50,120 bases of DNA, from positions 1 through 50,120 of the forward strand of contig UQKM01000017.1 of assembly GCA_900541685.1 (NCBI GenBank). The letters are read 5' to 3'. Numbering within the stretch: position 1 is the stretch's first letter; each line of letters begins with the position of its first letter. The notes beneath the pieces were generated by a model. That model made no database searches, was not told where the DNA came from, and worked only from the letters and a program-made list of their open reading frames with translations. The position numbers were made by a program, and so were the translations under genes. This document shows, piece by piece, positions 1 through 7,568 of this stretch. The stretch comes from an uncultured Collinsella sp. Its GTDB lineage: Bacteria; Actinomycetota; Coriobacteriia; Coriobacteriales; Coriobacteriaceae.

Positions 1-23
1 CTGCGGAAACGCGGGGTCCGTTC

Positions 24-96
24 AGGCTGTTGCGTTGAGATTGAAAATCAACCCCTGCTATCGAACCCTTGATTCTCATTTTCATTGCAACAGCCT
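24..96. repeat. Imperfect 28-nt inverted repeat
   Basis: The arms are 24-51 and 69-96. The outer ten bases match perfectly (AGGCTGTTGC against GCAACAGCCT) and the inner 18 match with about five mismatches; the spacer is 17 nt. Each inner arm loosely resembles a Fur-type 7-1-7 box (TGAAAATGAGAATCA and TGAGATTGAAAATCA), but without a gene start downstream this is only a resemblance. Confidence 0.6.
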
Positions 97-104
97 CAGG
101 ACTC

Positions 105-122
105 AGCGCAACGCGTTGCGCT
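105..122. repeat. Perfect 18-bp palindrome
   Basis: AGCGCAACGCGTTGCGCT is self-complementary. It is flanked by GGAC and GTCC, so the stem can extend further, and TATTTT follows nine bases later. It may serve as a terminator or as a binding site at the end of an integrated element. Confidence 0.6.
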
Positions 123-147
123 CGGTGTCCCTATTTTCATAAAAGGC

Positions 148-240
148 CTAGCAGTAGGACGCAAGCAAATTGGGCTTTTTGGTTTTAGAGATCGTGCCAG
201 AGGAGTTGATTTCAGCCAGCTTGGCTAACATTGCAGCCAT
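148..240 (-). pseudogene. Short open frame, possible gene remnant
   Basis: Reading leftward from ATG at 240 to TAG at 148-150 gives 30 residues (starting MAAMLAKLAEINSSGTIS and ending LLASYC). The frame stays open upstream to about 320 without a usable start codon, and no ribosome-binding site is visible. The composition looks protein-like, so it could be the C-terminal remnant of a decayed gene, but I recognise no family and it may be chance. Confidence 0.25.
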
Positions 241-478
241 TGCTTCTGTCTTAGTCTTGCAGTGAACCGTATAAGTTGGGGCTCGTTTATTGCGCCCCGT
301 TTCTTTGAATAGTTTTCAACAATTCATTGAGTGCGGTTTAGCTAAAGCTGTTAGTAATATGTTTGTAAAAGCGTAGGTGCAGCTAGCGGAGGTAAAAGAC
401 ACAAACTGCCATGTTTATCTGCGATTATATGGTGTTCAATGACGCTGGATGAATGGTAGGGGGTAGCATTAAATCATA

Positions 479-524
479 TCTCCTAAAGCGGGTGTCGACG
501 GTTCGAATCCGCCCGGGGGCACCA
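479..524 (+). pseudogene. 3' half of tRNA-Arg(CCU); probable attachment site
   Basis: The bases run from the anticodon loop (CTCCTAA) through the variable region, a T loop (TTCGAAT), the 3' acceptor strand CGGGGGC and ACCA. The matching 5' acceptor strand (GCCCCCG), D arm and 5' anticodon strand are absent upstream, so this is not a functional tRNA. One A-C mismatch sits in the T stem. An intact 3' half followed by the natural terminator, joined to unrelated DNA at the anticodon loop, is typical of the att copy left by tyrosine integrases. The assignment to the CCU isoacceptor rests on the loop sequence and on recalled actinobacterial tRNA-Arg sequences. Confidence 0.7.
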
Positions 525-534
525 GAGATGTGCC

Positions 535-567
535 GAGCCCGGTACCGCAACGGTGCCGGGCTCTTCT
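535..567 (+). terminator. Rho-independent terminator after the tRNA-Arg fragment
   Basis: A 12-bp stem (GAGCCCGGTACC against GGTGCCGGGCTC, one T-G wobble) has a 5-nt loop and is followed by TTCT. It sits eleven bases after the tRNA 3' end and is presumably the original tRNA terminator. Confidence 0.75.
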
Positions 568-783
568 GGTCTTGAATGCGAACGGCCTTACCGTCCTTTA
601 TTTCGTGCAGATAATGATGCCCCCAAGAGATGGAACTCTTCGGATAAACTTTACTTTTATATCGCATCAGATAATAGCCCCAGTTAATTAATGGGATAAT
701 GGAGAACTACATATGAAAGAGAATAGAGGAGCAAGGGCGGTCTTTATCCCTCACACCTCGCCAAAAGGGGAAAGGATCATCGA

Positions 784-2586
784 ATGAAGAGAAAGATGAT
801 CGGCCGTGCACTCCTCGCGTTTGCGTGTTCCGTGGTACTGCTTGTCGGCACGCTGGTGGGCTGCGGGGGTTCGGGTGCGGCGGGATCCGATGGCGAACAC
901 GAGGCAATAACCATCATGGCACCTTTCCGCAACGTCAGCGCGTTCAAGGACATGGTTGCCGAGAAGTACCCGGAGATCAACCTCGAGATCATCCCTTACA
1001 GCGGTAAGAACTACACTGCGTACGCCCAGGCATCCCTTAAAGCGGACGATATGTCGGACATCTACTTTGCGACCGTGTATGAGCCGAGCCATGAGCACGT
1101 GGGCGACAAGCTCATCGACTTGTCAGGCTATGATTTTACTGACAAATACACCGAGGCCCGCCTCCAAGACGTGACAGACAACGGTGCCATCTACATGCTG
1201 CCCACCTGCTACAGCTGTCTGGGCATTACCTACAACAAGACGCTGCTTAAAGAGCATGGCTGGGAGCTTCCCACTAACTTAAAAGAGCTCGAGGAGCTTG
1301 CATCCAAGGCCAAGGAGGCAGGCGTGAACCTCTGCCTCACCCAGATTCAGTACCCGGGCTTTGGCTTCCAGTATTGGTGCAACATCCTTGACACCAGCTT
1401 CTTCAACACCCCTGATGGCGTCCAGTGGCGTGCCGACTTCCTTGACGGCAAGGCCACGGTCGCAGGGTCTGAGGAGTTAAAGACGGCTATGGAGGACCTC
1501 GACAAGTGGCGTGACTTGGGCATGCTCAACGATGGGGGCGACCCCGTTAGTGATGATGTTACGAGGGAGGAGTTTGCCAAGGGCAACACCCTCTTCATGC
1601 TCGGCAACAACAACGACTTCTCCGACGGTGACACCACGGACGAGTTCGGCTTGATGCCCTATCTGTCAAAGGATGGCAGAGACAATGCCTTTATTCTGCA
1701 AACCACGAGTTATGTGGGCCTGAACAAGCATCTGCAGGATTCCGGTAACGAGCAAAAGCTCGAGGATGCCCTGCATGTGATGGAGGTTTTCTCCACGGTC
1801 GAGGGCATGCAAGCCTTCAACTCCGCGTACAGCGACTCCACGCTGCTGCCGCTCAAGGATTATACGCCCAAGGCCGACGGCTATTATGCGGAGATCTTGG
1901 ACCAGCTTAACGAGGGCCTCACCGCTCCGTTTATATACTCTGGCTGGGAAGATCTCATCGTTCCCATCGGAAACGCAGGTCTAGACTACATCAAGGGTAA
2001 GGCCAGCTTGGCCGACTTCGAGACGGCAATCGACGACAGCCAGTCCCTCATTGTGGGCAACAAGTCTCAGGTGTTCACCACGGTTGCGAAGAAACTCGAT
2101 ACGGACGCCTGCGCCAAGCTCGTCGGAATCTGCTTTGCCAAGGCGACGGGCAGCGACCTGGCACTCATCTCAACCAACAAGTACTATCCCTACTCCGGCA
2201 CCCGCGACGAGCTCAACGTCGACGGCGTGAGTGGTGCGCTCTTTGCCGGCGACGTTACGGACATGGAGATCTCCTCCATCGTCCCCACGGGTTGGACTGA
2301 TAACATCAAGACCGTCACGCTTGCGGGCAAGCGCGTCAAGGACCTGATAGGCTCCGGTTACGACCGTGCGGGCGATGGCAATGTCTACCCTTACGTGCTC
2401 GCCGCTCCGGAAGGCTTTAAGATCGACGACAACGCTACCTACAAGGTCGCCGTTGCGGGTGTGACCGATGAGGTGGCCAAGGAGGGCAATCTTGAGGACA
2501 GCGGCGTGCTCGGCCTGGATGCCATGAAAGAGTACCTGAGCAAGTTTGAGACCCTATCTCCCGCGGATGTAGCTTGGAACGATTAG
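784..2586 (+). CDS. Lipoprotein solute-binding protein fused to a 5'-nucleotidase C-terminal-like domain
   Basis: This 600-residue protein starts with a lipoprotein signal: basic MKRK, a hydrophobic core and a lipobox ending LVGC at Cys27. Residues about 40-420 look like an ABC-type extracellular solute-binding protein of the sugar/oligopeptide kind (the MAPFRN start of the mature fold, YNKTLLKEHGWE, the LGNNNDF region). Residues about 425-590 resemble the 5'-nucleotidase C-terminal domain (VTLAGKRVKDLI, and DDNATYKVAVAG near the end), without the metallophosphatase domain that normally precedes it. GGGGAAAGGA precedes the ATG. No permease or ATPase genes are adjacent, and the stop overlaps the next gene, a sensor kinase. 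I infer that it binds a ligand at the cell surface and presents it to that kinase rather than, or as well as, feeding a transporter. The ligand is unknown. Confidence 0.85.
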   Translation: MKRKMIGRALLAFACSVVLLVGTLVGCGGSGAAGSDGEHEAITIMAPFRNVSAFKDMVAEKYPEINLEIIPYSGKNYTAYAQASLKADDMSDIYFATVYEPSHEHVGDKLIDLSGYDFTDKYTEARLQDVTDNGAIYMLPTCYSCLGITYNKTLLKEHGWELPTNLKELEELASKAKEAGVNLCLTQIQYPGFGFQYWCNILDTSFFNTPDGVQWRADFLDGKATVAGSEELKTAMEDLDKWRDLGMLNDGGDPVSDDVTREEFAKGNTLFMLGNNNDFSDGDTTDEFGLMPYLSKDGRDNAFILQTTSYVGLNKHLQDSGNEQKLEDALHVMEVFSTVEGMQAFNSAYSDSTLLPLKDYTPKADGYYAEILDQLNEGLTAPFIYSGWEDLIVPIGNAGLDYIKGKASLADFETAIDDSQSLIVGNKSQVFTTVAKKLDTDACAKLVGICFAKATGSDLALISTNKYYPYSGTRDELNVDGVSGALFAGDVTDMEISSIVPTGWTDNIKTVTLAGKRVKDLIGSGYDRAGDGNVYPYVLAAPEGFKIDDNATYKVAVAGVTDEVAKEGNLEDSGVLGLDAMKEYLSKFETLSPADVAWND

Positions 2587-5288
2587 TGCCGAATCATAAC
2601 GATAAACAAAGAGGTCTGCGTTCGCTCGTGCTCAAGCGCGCGGATGCGGACTTCTCCGCAAAGCAAGCCAAAACGGTGTTCATGGTGTTTCTCGCCATCG
2701 TCATCGCGGGCGCCTTGCTGTTCTTGAATATGTTCGGTCGCTACAACGATCGCGTGCTCTACGAGGAGCGTCTCAGCCAGATGGGCGAGGTGACCACGGA
2801 GCTCTTTGACGGCCTCGAGGATATCATCGACAGCAAATGGCACGCCGTTGACACGCAGGTCAACTATCTGTGCGATGAGAGCCCGCAGGATGTGGAAGCG
2901 CTCGTGTCCCTCATGGAGAGGCAGCACCGTTTGGCTAATCTTGGGGACGAGGGCACCGATATCATCATGGTTGACGACAAGGGGCGCTACTACACCCAGA
3001 CGGGCCCCAAGGGGTCCATGCAGGAGATGGATCATCTGCTTGGCAATCCCGAGCGCATCAACTACGTGACCACTACGATGACGACCAACAAGACCTTGAT
3101 GGTGTTTCTCGAGCGCCTTGAGCAGCCTGTTCGTCTGTCGCTTGGCGACGGCCAAGATACCAAGATCGTTTACGCCGGCCTTCTGTGCAATATGGAGGAG
3201 CTCGAGCCCTATTTCTCATGCGAGGCATATGACGGGGCGAACAACGTCATCGTTGTCGACAACGACGGCTCCAAACTCTTCAGCAGCAACAACAGCCCGA
3301 TCAGGGGACACAACGCCTTCAGCGTCTTGAAGCAGATGCGGTACCTGCACGGCAGCTCCTTTGACAAGGCTGCCGCAGAGCTTGAGGCAAAAGGCGTCGC
3401 TTATTCGAACGCCGTTCTTGACGACGAGGAGTACTACTACGCCTTGAGTCGCATGGACAGCGCCGATTGGACGCTCGTCTTCCTGGTGCCGGCTCGCTAT
3501 GTCGCGACAAATACCGTTGAGCTCGTCAACACGACGGTTAAGCTCGTCATGGGCTTTGCGTTTGCGCTCGTGACAGCATGCGCTGTGGCGATTTACATTG
3601 TCTTGCGCGCCAAGCAGCGCCAGGTGCTCGAGATCGAGCATAAGAACGCAGAGGGCCTCAAGCGCGTCAACGCCGAGCTCGACACCAAGAACGAGGAGCT
3701 TGAGTTTGCGGTGCGCGATGCCCGGGTGGCGCGCTCCCAGGCAGAGGCCTCCAACCACGCCAAGAGCGATTTTCTCGCCAACATGTCTCACGATATCCGC
3801 ACGCCTATGAATGCCATCGTCGGCATTACAAATCTCATAGAGCACGGGACGACCAGCCCGGAGCAGCTTGCGGACTACATCCAGAAAATCAAGCTCTCGA
3901 GTAATCACATGCTCAGCCTTATCAACGACATCCTCGACATGAGCAAGATCGAGTCCGACAAGGTCGAATTGCAACTCGTGCCGGTGAGCTTGGCGGAGCA
4001 GATCAACCAAGTTGACAACATTATCCGTGCCCAAGCCTTGGGACGCCATCACGGGTTCCATATCTTCGTCAACGACCTGCGCCACGAGTATCTTGTTGCC
4101 GATGGTGTCAGGCTGCGGCAGACCATCCTTAACCTACTTTCCAACGCGGTCAAGTACACGCCGGACGGTGGTCAGGTCGAGCTCAGCATCACGGAGCTTA
4201 ACAGCGGCGATGCCGACTATGCGCGCTTGCTTTTCGAGGTGACCGACACGGGCATCGGCATGGATGAGGAGTTCCTCAAGTACATCTTTGACCCGTTCTC
4301 CCGCGCGGAGTCCTCGGGTACGAACAAAGTCCAGGGTACGGGCCTGGGCATGGCCATCGCCAAGAACATTGTCGAGCTCATGGGCGGCAGCATCGAGGTC
4401 GAGAGCACACCGGGTAAGGGTTCGAAGTTTACGGTCGTCCTCGACTTGGCCATCGACAAGGACGCGAACTACGACATCGGCGTGGGGCGGATGCTGCTTG
4501 TGTGCGGCGAGCAGCGTCTCCAGCGCAATGTCAGCATGCGCTGCGAGGAGGCCGGCATCGTCCTCGATGTTGCAAAGAGCGTTGAGGACGCATGTGCGGG
4601 CGCAGCTGCTCACATGGCAGACGTCATCCTGCTTGCAGGTTGTGTTGACGACCCTGCGCTCGGGGCGAGCATCGCGGCGCTGCGAGAGGCGGCAGGGGAG
4701 GACGGGCCGCTCGTCTTCTGCATCGACTATGCTCTGCGTGGGCAGGTCACCCAGCGCGTCGTGGCTGCCGGAGCCGATGGCTTCGTCTCGCGTCCGTTCT
4801 TCTTGGCGGAGCTCGAGGGCGTCGTGCGCCGCGTCTATGGCAGCATGGCGACGCCGACATCCGATACCTCTGTGCTTAACGGCATGCGCTTCTTGTGCGC
4901 GGAGGACAACCAGCTCAACGCAGAGATTCTCAGCGCGTTGCTCGAGATGAGCGGTGCGAGCTGTGAGGTCTGCCCCGATGGTGCAGCGATTGTCGAGCGC
5001 TTTGCCAGCGTCAAGCCCGGCGAGTTCGACGCCATCCTCATGGACATCCAGATGCCGAGGATGAATGGCTTGGAGGCGACGCGCGCCATTCGCATGGGTG
5101 CTAACCCGCTCGGTGCCGTCATTCCCATCATCGCCATGACGGCGAATGCGTTTTCCGAGGATGTGCGCAGCAGCCTGGAGGCGGGCATGACCGCGCACAC
5201 CTCCAAGCCCATCGACATCAGCCTACTCGAGAAGACGATGGAGAAGCTCGTCGCCCCCCCCGATCCGGCGGCGATAGCTGACGAATAA
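2586..5288 (+). CDS. Membrane hybrid sensor histidine kinase with two receiver-like domains
   Basis: About 900 residues. A first membrane helix (about 31-50) is followed by a large extracytoplasmic sensor (about 52-312), a second helix (about 317-340), a coiled coil, a HisKA domain with the phosphoacceptor His near 402 (MSHDIRTPMN), an HATPase domain with N, G1 and G2 boxes (NLLSNAVKYT, DTGIGMD, GTGLGMA), a degenerate receiver (about 630-750) and a canonical C-terminal receiver with its phospho-Asp near 820 (LMDIQMP). The GTG at 2586 overlaps the previous stop (TAGTG) and has GGA seven bases upstream; a TTG at 2574 in the same frame is the alternative start. Coupling to the solute-binding gene suggests that the lipoprotein modulates this kinase. 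No separate DNA-binding response regulator is adjacent, so the output is unknown. Confidence 0.9.
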   Translation: MPNHNDKQRGLRSLVLKRADADFSAKQAKTVFMVFLAIVIAGALLFLNMFGRYNDRVLYEERLSQMGEVTTELFDGLEDIIDSKWHAVDTQVNYLCDESPQDVEALVSLMERQHRLANLGDEGTDIIMVDDKGRYYTQTGPKGSMQEMDHLLGNPERINYVTTTMTTNKTLMVFLERLEQPVRLSLGDGQDTKIVYAGLLCNMEELEPYFSCEAYDGANNVIVVDNDGSKLFSSNNSPIRGHNAFSVLKQMRYLHGSSFDKAAAELEAKGVAYSNAVLDDEEYYYALSRMDSADWTLVFLVPARYVATNTVELVNTTVKLVMGFAFALVTACAVAIYIVLRAKQRQVLEIEHKNAEGLKRVNAELDTKNEELEFAVRDARVARSQAEASNHAKSDFLANMSHDIRTPMNAIVGITNLIEHGTTSPEQLADYIQKIKLSSNHMLSLINDILDMSKIESDKVELQLVPVSLAEQINQVDNIIRAQALGRHHGFHIFVNDLRHEYLVADGVRLRQTILNLLSNAVKYTPDGGQVELSITELNSGDADYARLLFEVTDTGIGMDEEFLKYIFDPFSRAESSGTNKVQGTGLGMAIAKNIVELMGGSIEVESTPGKGSKFTVVLDLAIDKDANYDIGVGRMLLVCGEQRLQRNVSMRCEEAGIVLDVAKSVEDACAGAAAHMADVILLAGCVDDPALGASIAALREAAGEDGPLVFCIDYALRGQVTQRVVAAGADGFVSRPFFLAELEGVVRRVYGSMATPTSDTSVLNGMRFLCAEDNQLNAEILSALLEMSGASCEVCPDGAAIVERFASVKPGEFDAILMDIQMPRMNGLEATRAIRMGANPLGAVIPIIAMTANAFSEDVRSSLEAGMTAHTSKPIDISLLEKTMEKLVAPPDPAAIADE

Positions 5289-5343
5289 GCGCCGGCAATG
5301 CGCTGGCGCTAAGGCAGGCCTCCGACGTCTACCTATATGCAAA

Positions 5344-5374
5344 GCGCCCGCTTGCCGGGGGAGCAAGCGGGCGC
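5344..5374 (-). terminator. Intrinsic terminator of the pknB operon
   Basis: A perfect 12-bp stem (GCGCCCGCTTGC / GCAAGCGGGCGC) with a 7-nt loop. The T-run lies on the minus-strand side (AAA at 5341-5343), so it terminates leftward transcription from the kinase operon and may also stop rightward reading from 5288. Confidence 0.8.
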
Positions 5375-5426
5375 CTGTGAGCGAATATGTTTGCGGTGAG
5401 AGCTGGAATGAGCGGTGGGGTGGCGA

Positions 5427-7436
5427 CTAGTTGGTCGTACCGGAATTGTTACCCGTGCCCGTGCCCGTGCCCGAGCCCGAACCCGAACCCGAACCTGAGC
5501 CCGAGCCCGAGCCTGAGCCCGAACCCGAGCTAGAAAGTGCGACCGTCAGCGTGATCGTGCTGTCGGTAGACTGCTTGCCGGTGGGGGAGACGCCCGTAAC
5601 GGTGGCGTTTTCGTTGCCGCTCACGGGGTTGCCGCTCTGATCGCAGAATGCGATGTTGTAGAACCCGGCGTTGTTGAGCGCGGTGACTGCGGCGGAGATG
5701 CTCTTGCCGTACAGGTTGCCCGGAACGCTGGCCTTGCCGGACTTCTTGGCGATGACGACAGTGATCGTGGCGCCGGGCTTCTGCTTGCCGCTGGGGTTCC
5801 AGCTAATGACGGTGCCCTCGGTGACAGAATCGTTCTCCTGGTAGCTCACGTTGACGCCAAAACCGGCCACGTCGAGGGCGTTGCGTGCCTGGGCCTCGGT
5901 CATGTCGGTCAGATCGGGGACGGAGGTGGTGTCGGGACCGCTGGAGACCTTATACGAGATGGTCGTGCCCTTCTCGACTTCCTTGCCGGCTTCAGTGCCC
6001 TGCTCAAAGACCTGACCTTCTTCAGTCTCGTTGGCCTCCTCGGTTGCGTTGCCCTTGAGCCCTACGCTTGCCAGTGCGGCCTCGGCCTGGTCCTTGGTCA
6101 GGCCGACGAGCCGCGGAACCTCAACCTTTTCGGAGGGCTTAGGGCCCTTGGAGATTACCAGGTTCACCCTCGTGCCCTTGGCCTTCTTGGTGTTACCGTT
6201 GGGGGTTTGCTCGGCGACCTTTCCCTCGTCGACATCGTCGTTGTAGCTCTGGTCGACGGTGCCTACCTCAAGGCCGGCTTCCTTGATCAGCTCAATAGCG
6301 GTTTCCTGGTCCTTGCCCAGCACGTCGGGCACCGTGACCTGTTCGCCGCTGAACATGCCCGTGGCAAAGGCCACTACAACGCCAATCACGGCGACGGCGG
6401 CAATCACGGCGGCGATGATCTTGTTCTTGTTGGACTTGGGTTTCTCGACCTCGTAGGAGCCCGTGGAGCCCGAGACAGCGCTACGGGCGGTGTTCTGACC
6501 GCTCACGCCCGAGACGGGACGAACCATAGCGCGCGTTGAGTCGGAAAGCTCGCGGGTCTTGGTGGCACCCAGGTCGCCGGCGGCACCGATGATGCGCGTG
6601 GGCTCCGAGACATTGACGGCACGGCCGGACAGATAGCTGTTAAGCACCTGGCGCAGCTCGTCGGCTGTCTGGAAGCGGTTTGCCGGGTCCTTCTCCATGC
6701 ACTTGAGGATGATGCGTTCAAGGTCGGCATCGACGCCGGAGTTGATCTGGCTCGGCGGGATGGGGAGCTCGTTGACCTGCTTGAGCGCGACCGAGATGGC
6801 GTCGTCGCCGTCAAAGGGCACGCGGCCGGTGGCGCACTCGTACATGACGACACCCAGCGAGTAGATATCCGAGGTGGGGCCGAGGTCCTGGCCGCGGGTC
6901 TGCTCGGGGCTTACATAGTGGGCGGTGCCCAGAACGTTGTTATCCTGCGTGAGGTGGCTGTTCTTGGCGCGTGCGATGCCAAAATCCATTACCTTGATGT
7001 TGCCGTCGGGTAGCACCATGATGTTTTGCGGCTTAATGTCGCGGTGGATGATCTCGTGCTTGTGTGCGACCGAAAGTGCGGAGCTGATCTGCGAGCCGAT
7101 CTGCGCGACCTTCTTGGGATCGAGGGCGCCGTGGCTCTTGATGCCGCTCTTAAGGTCGGTACCGCGCAGGTACTCCATGACGATGTAATAGGTGTCGCCG
7201 TCCTTGCCCCAGTCGTAGACGCCCACGATATAGGGGGAGGACAGGCCGGCAGCTGCCTGAGCCTCCTGTTTAAAGCGGGCGGCGAAGGTGGCGTCGCCGG
7301 CATACTGCGGCAGCATGATCTTGACGGCAACCGTGCGGTCGAGGACCTGATCCTGTGCACGGAAGACGGTCGCCATACCGCCCGTTCCCACCTTATCCTT
7401 GAGGAGGTATCTTCCCCCGAGGACCCTCTGTTCCAT
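5427..7436 (-). CDS. pknB: PknB-type Ser/Thr protein kinase with four PASTA repeats
   Basis: 669 residues. The N-terminal kinase has a glycine loop (GTGGMATV), catalytic Lys39 (VAVKIML), HRDIKPQN around 131-138, DFGIARA and the activation-loop end VSPEQ. One membrane helix lies at about 338-358. Outside the cell are four PASTA repeats (about 364-640), then a Gly-Ser/Gly-Thr tail. PASTA domains of this family sense muropeptides or lipid II, and the kinase phosphorylates cell-wall and division proteins. The chosen ATG (7434-7436) has AGGAG a few bases upstream; an ATG at 7451 lacks such a site. It is the last gene of a minus-strand operon with FHA proteins, a PP2C phosphatase and a SEDS-PBP fusion, an order like the mycobacterial fhaA-pknB locus. 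That context supports a role in growth and division control. Confidence 0.95.
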   Translation of the reverse strand: MEQRVLGGRYLLKDKVGTGGMATVFRAQDQVLDRTVAVKIMLPQYAGDATFAARFKQEAQAAAGLSSPYIVGVYDWGKDGDTYYIVMEYLRGTDLKSGIKSHGALDPKKVAQIGSQISSALSVAHKHEIIHRDIKPQNIMVLPDGNIKVMDFGIARAKNSHLTQDNNVLGTAHYVSPEQTRGQDLGPTSDIYSLGVVMYECATGRVPFDGDDAISVALKQVNELPIPPSQINSGVDADLERIILKCMEKDPANRFQTADELRQVLNSYLSGRAVNVSEPTRIIGAAGDLGATKTRELSDSTRAMVRPVSGVSGQNTARSAVSGSTGSYEVEKPKSNKNKIIAAVIAAVAVIGVVVAFATGMFSGEQVTVPDVLGKDQETAIELIKEAGLEVGTVDQSYNDDVDEGKVAEQTPNGNTKKAKGTRVNLVISKGPKPSEKVEVPRLVGLTKDQAEAALASVGLKGNATEEANETEEGQVFEQGTEAGKEVEKGTTISYKVSSGPDTTSVPDLTDMTEAQARNALDVAGFGVNVSYQENDSVTEGTVISWNPSGKQKPGATITVVIAKKSGKASVPGNLYGKSISAAVTALNNAGFYNIAFCDQSGNPVSGNENATVTGVSPTGKQSTDSTITLTVALSSSGSGSGSGSGSGSGSGSGSGTGTGTGNNSGTTN
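5449..5531. repeat. Hexanucleotide repeat coding the Gly-Ser/Gly-Thr tail of the kinase
   Basis: On the plus strand CCCGAG, CCCGAA and CCCGTG hexamers are repeated head to tail about thirteen times. On the coding strand they give an alternating Ser-Gly then Thr-Gly tail after the last PASTA repeat. In-frame slippage would change tail length without a frameshift. Confidence 0.8.
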
Positions 7437-7568
7437 TCCTGCTCCTAACATAACTATTCGCTCAACGATGTGTGTAGTACCAGTTGTGTGGCCGCTGGGG
7501 CCGTGTGGCGCGTTGCCGCTAGCTCATCGGCCGCGGCGCGCCACAAGTATCCGCTTTGATCATGGGCA

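Larger units (their letters stand above)
1..478. other. Gene-poor, AT-richer stretch; probable end of an integrated element
   Basis: No convincing full-length gene is visible. The stretch is clearly AT-richer than the rest of the window (most obvious from about 340 to 478). It holds an imperfect 28-nt inverted repeat (24-96), an 18-bp palindrome (105-122) and a short minus-strand open frame (148-240). It abuts a 3' tRNA-Arg fragment at 479. That arrangement is what is left at the distal end of an element integrated into a tRNA gene, so I infer that positions 1-478 are the terminal part of such an element. The integrase would lie outside the window. Confidence 0.5.

Noticed and set aside
24..96. 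Pair of Fur boxes
   Set aside because: The match to the 7-1-7 pattern is only partial and no promoter or iron-uptake gene follows within the window.
425..667. 80-codon minus-strand open frame across the tRNA-Arg fragment
   Set aside because: It runs antisense through a tRNA remnant and its terminator; such frames are a common annotation error.
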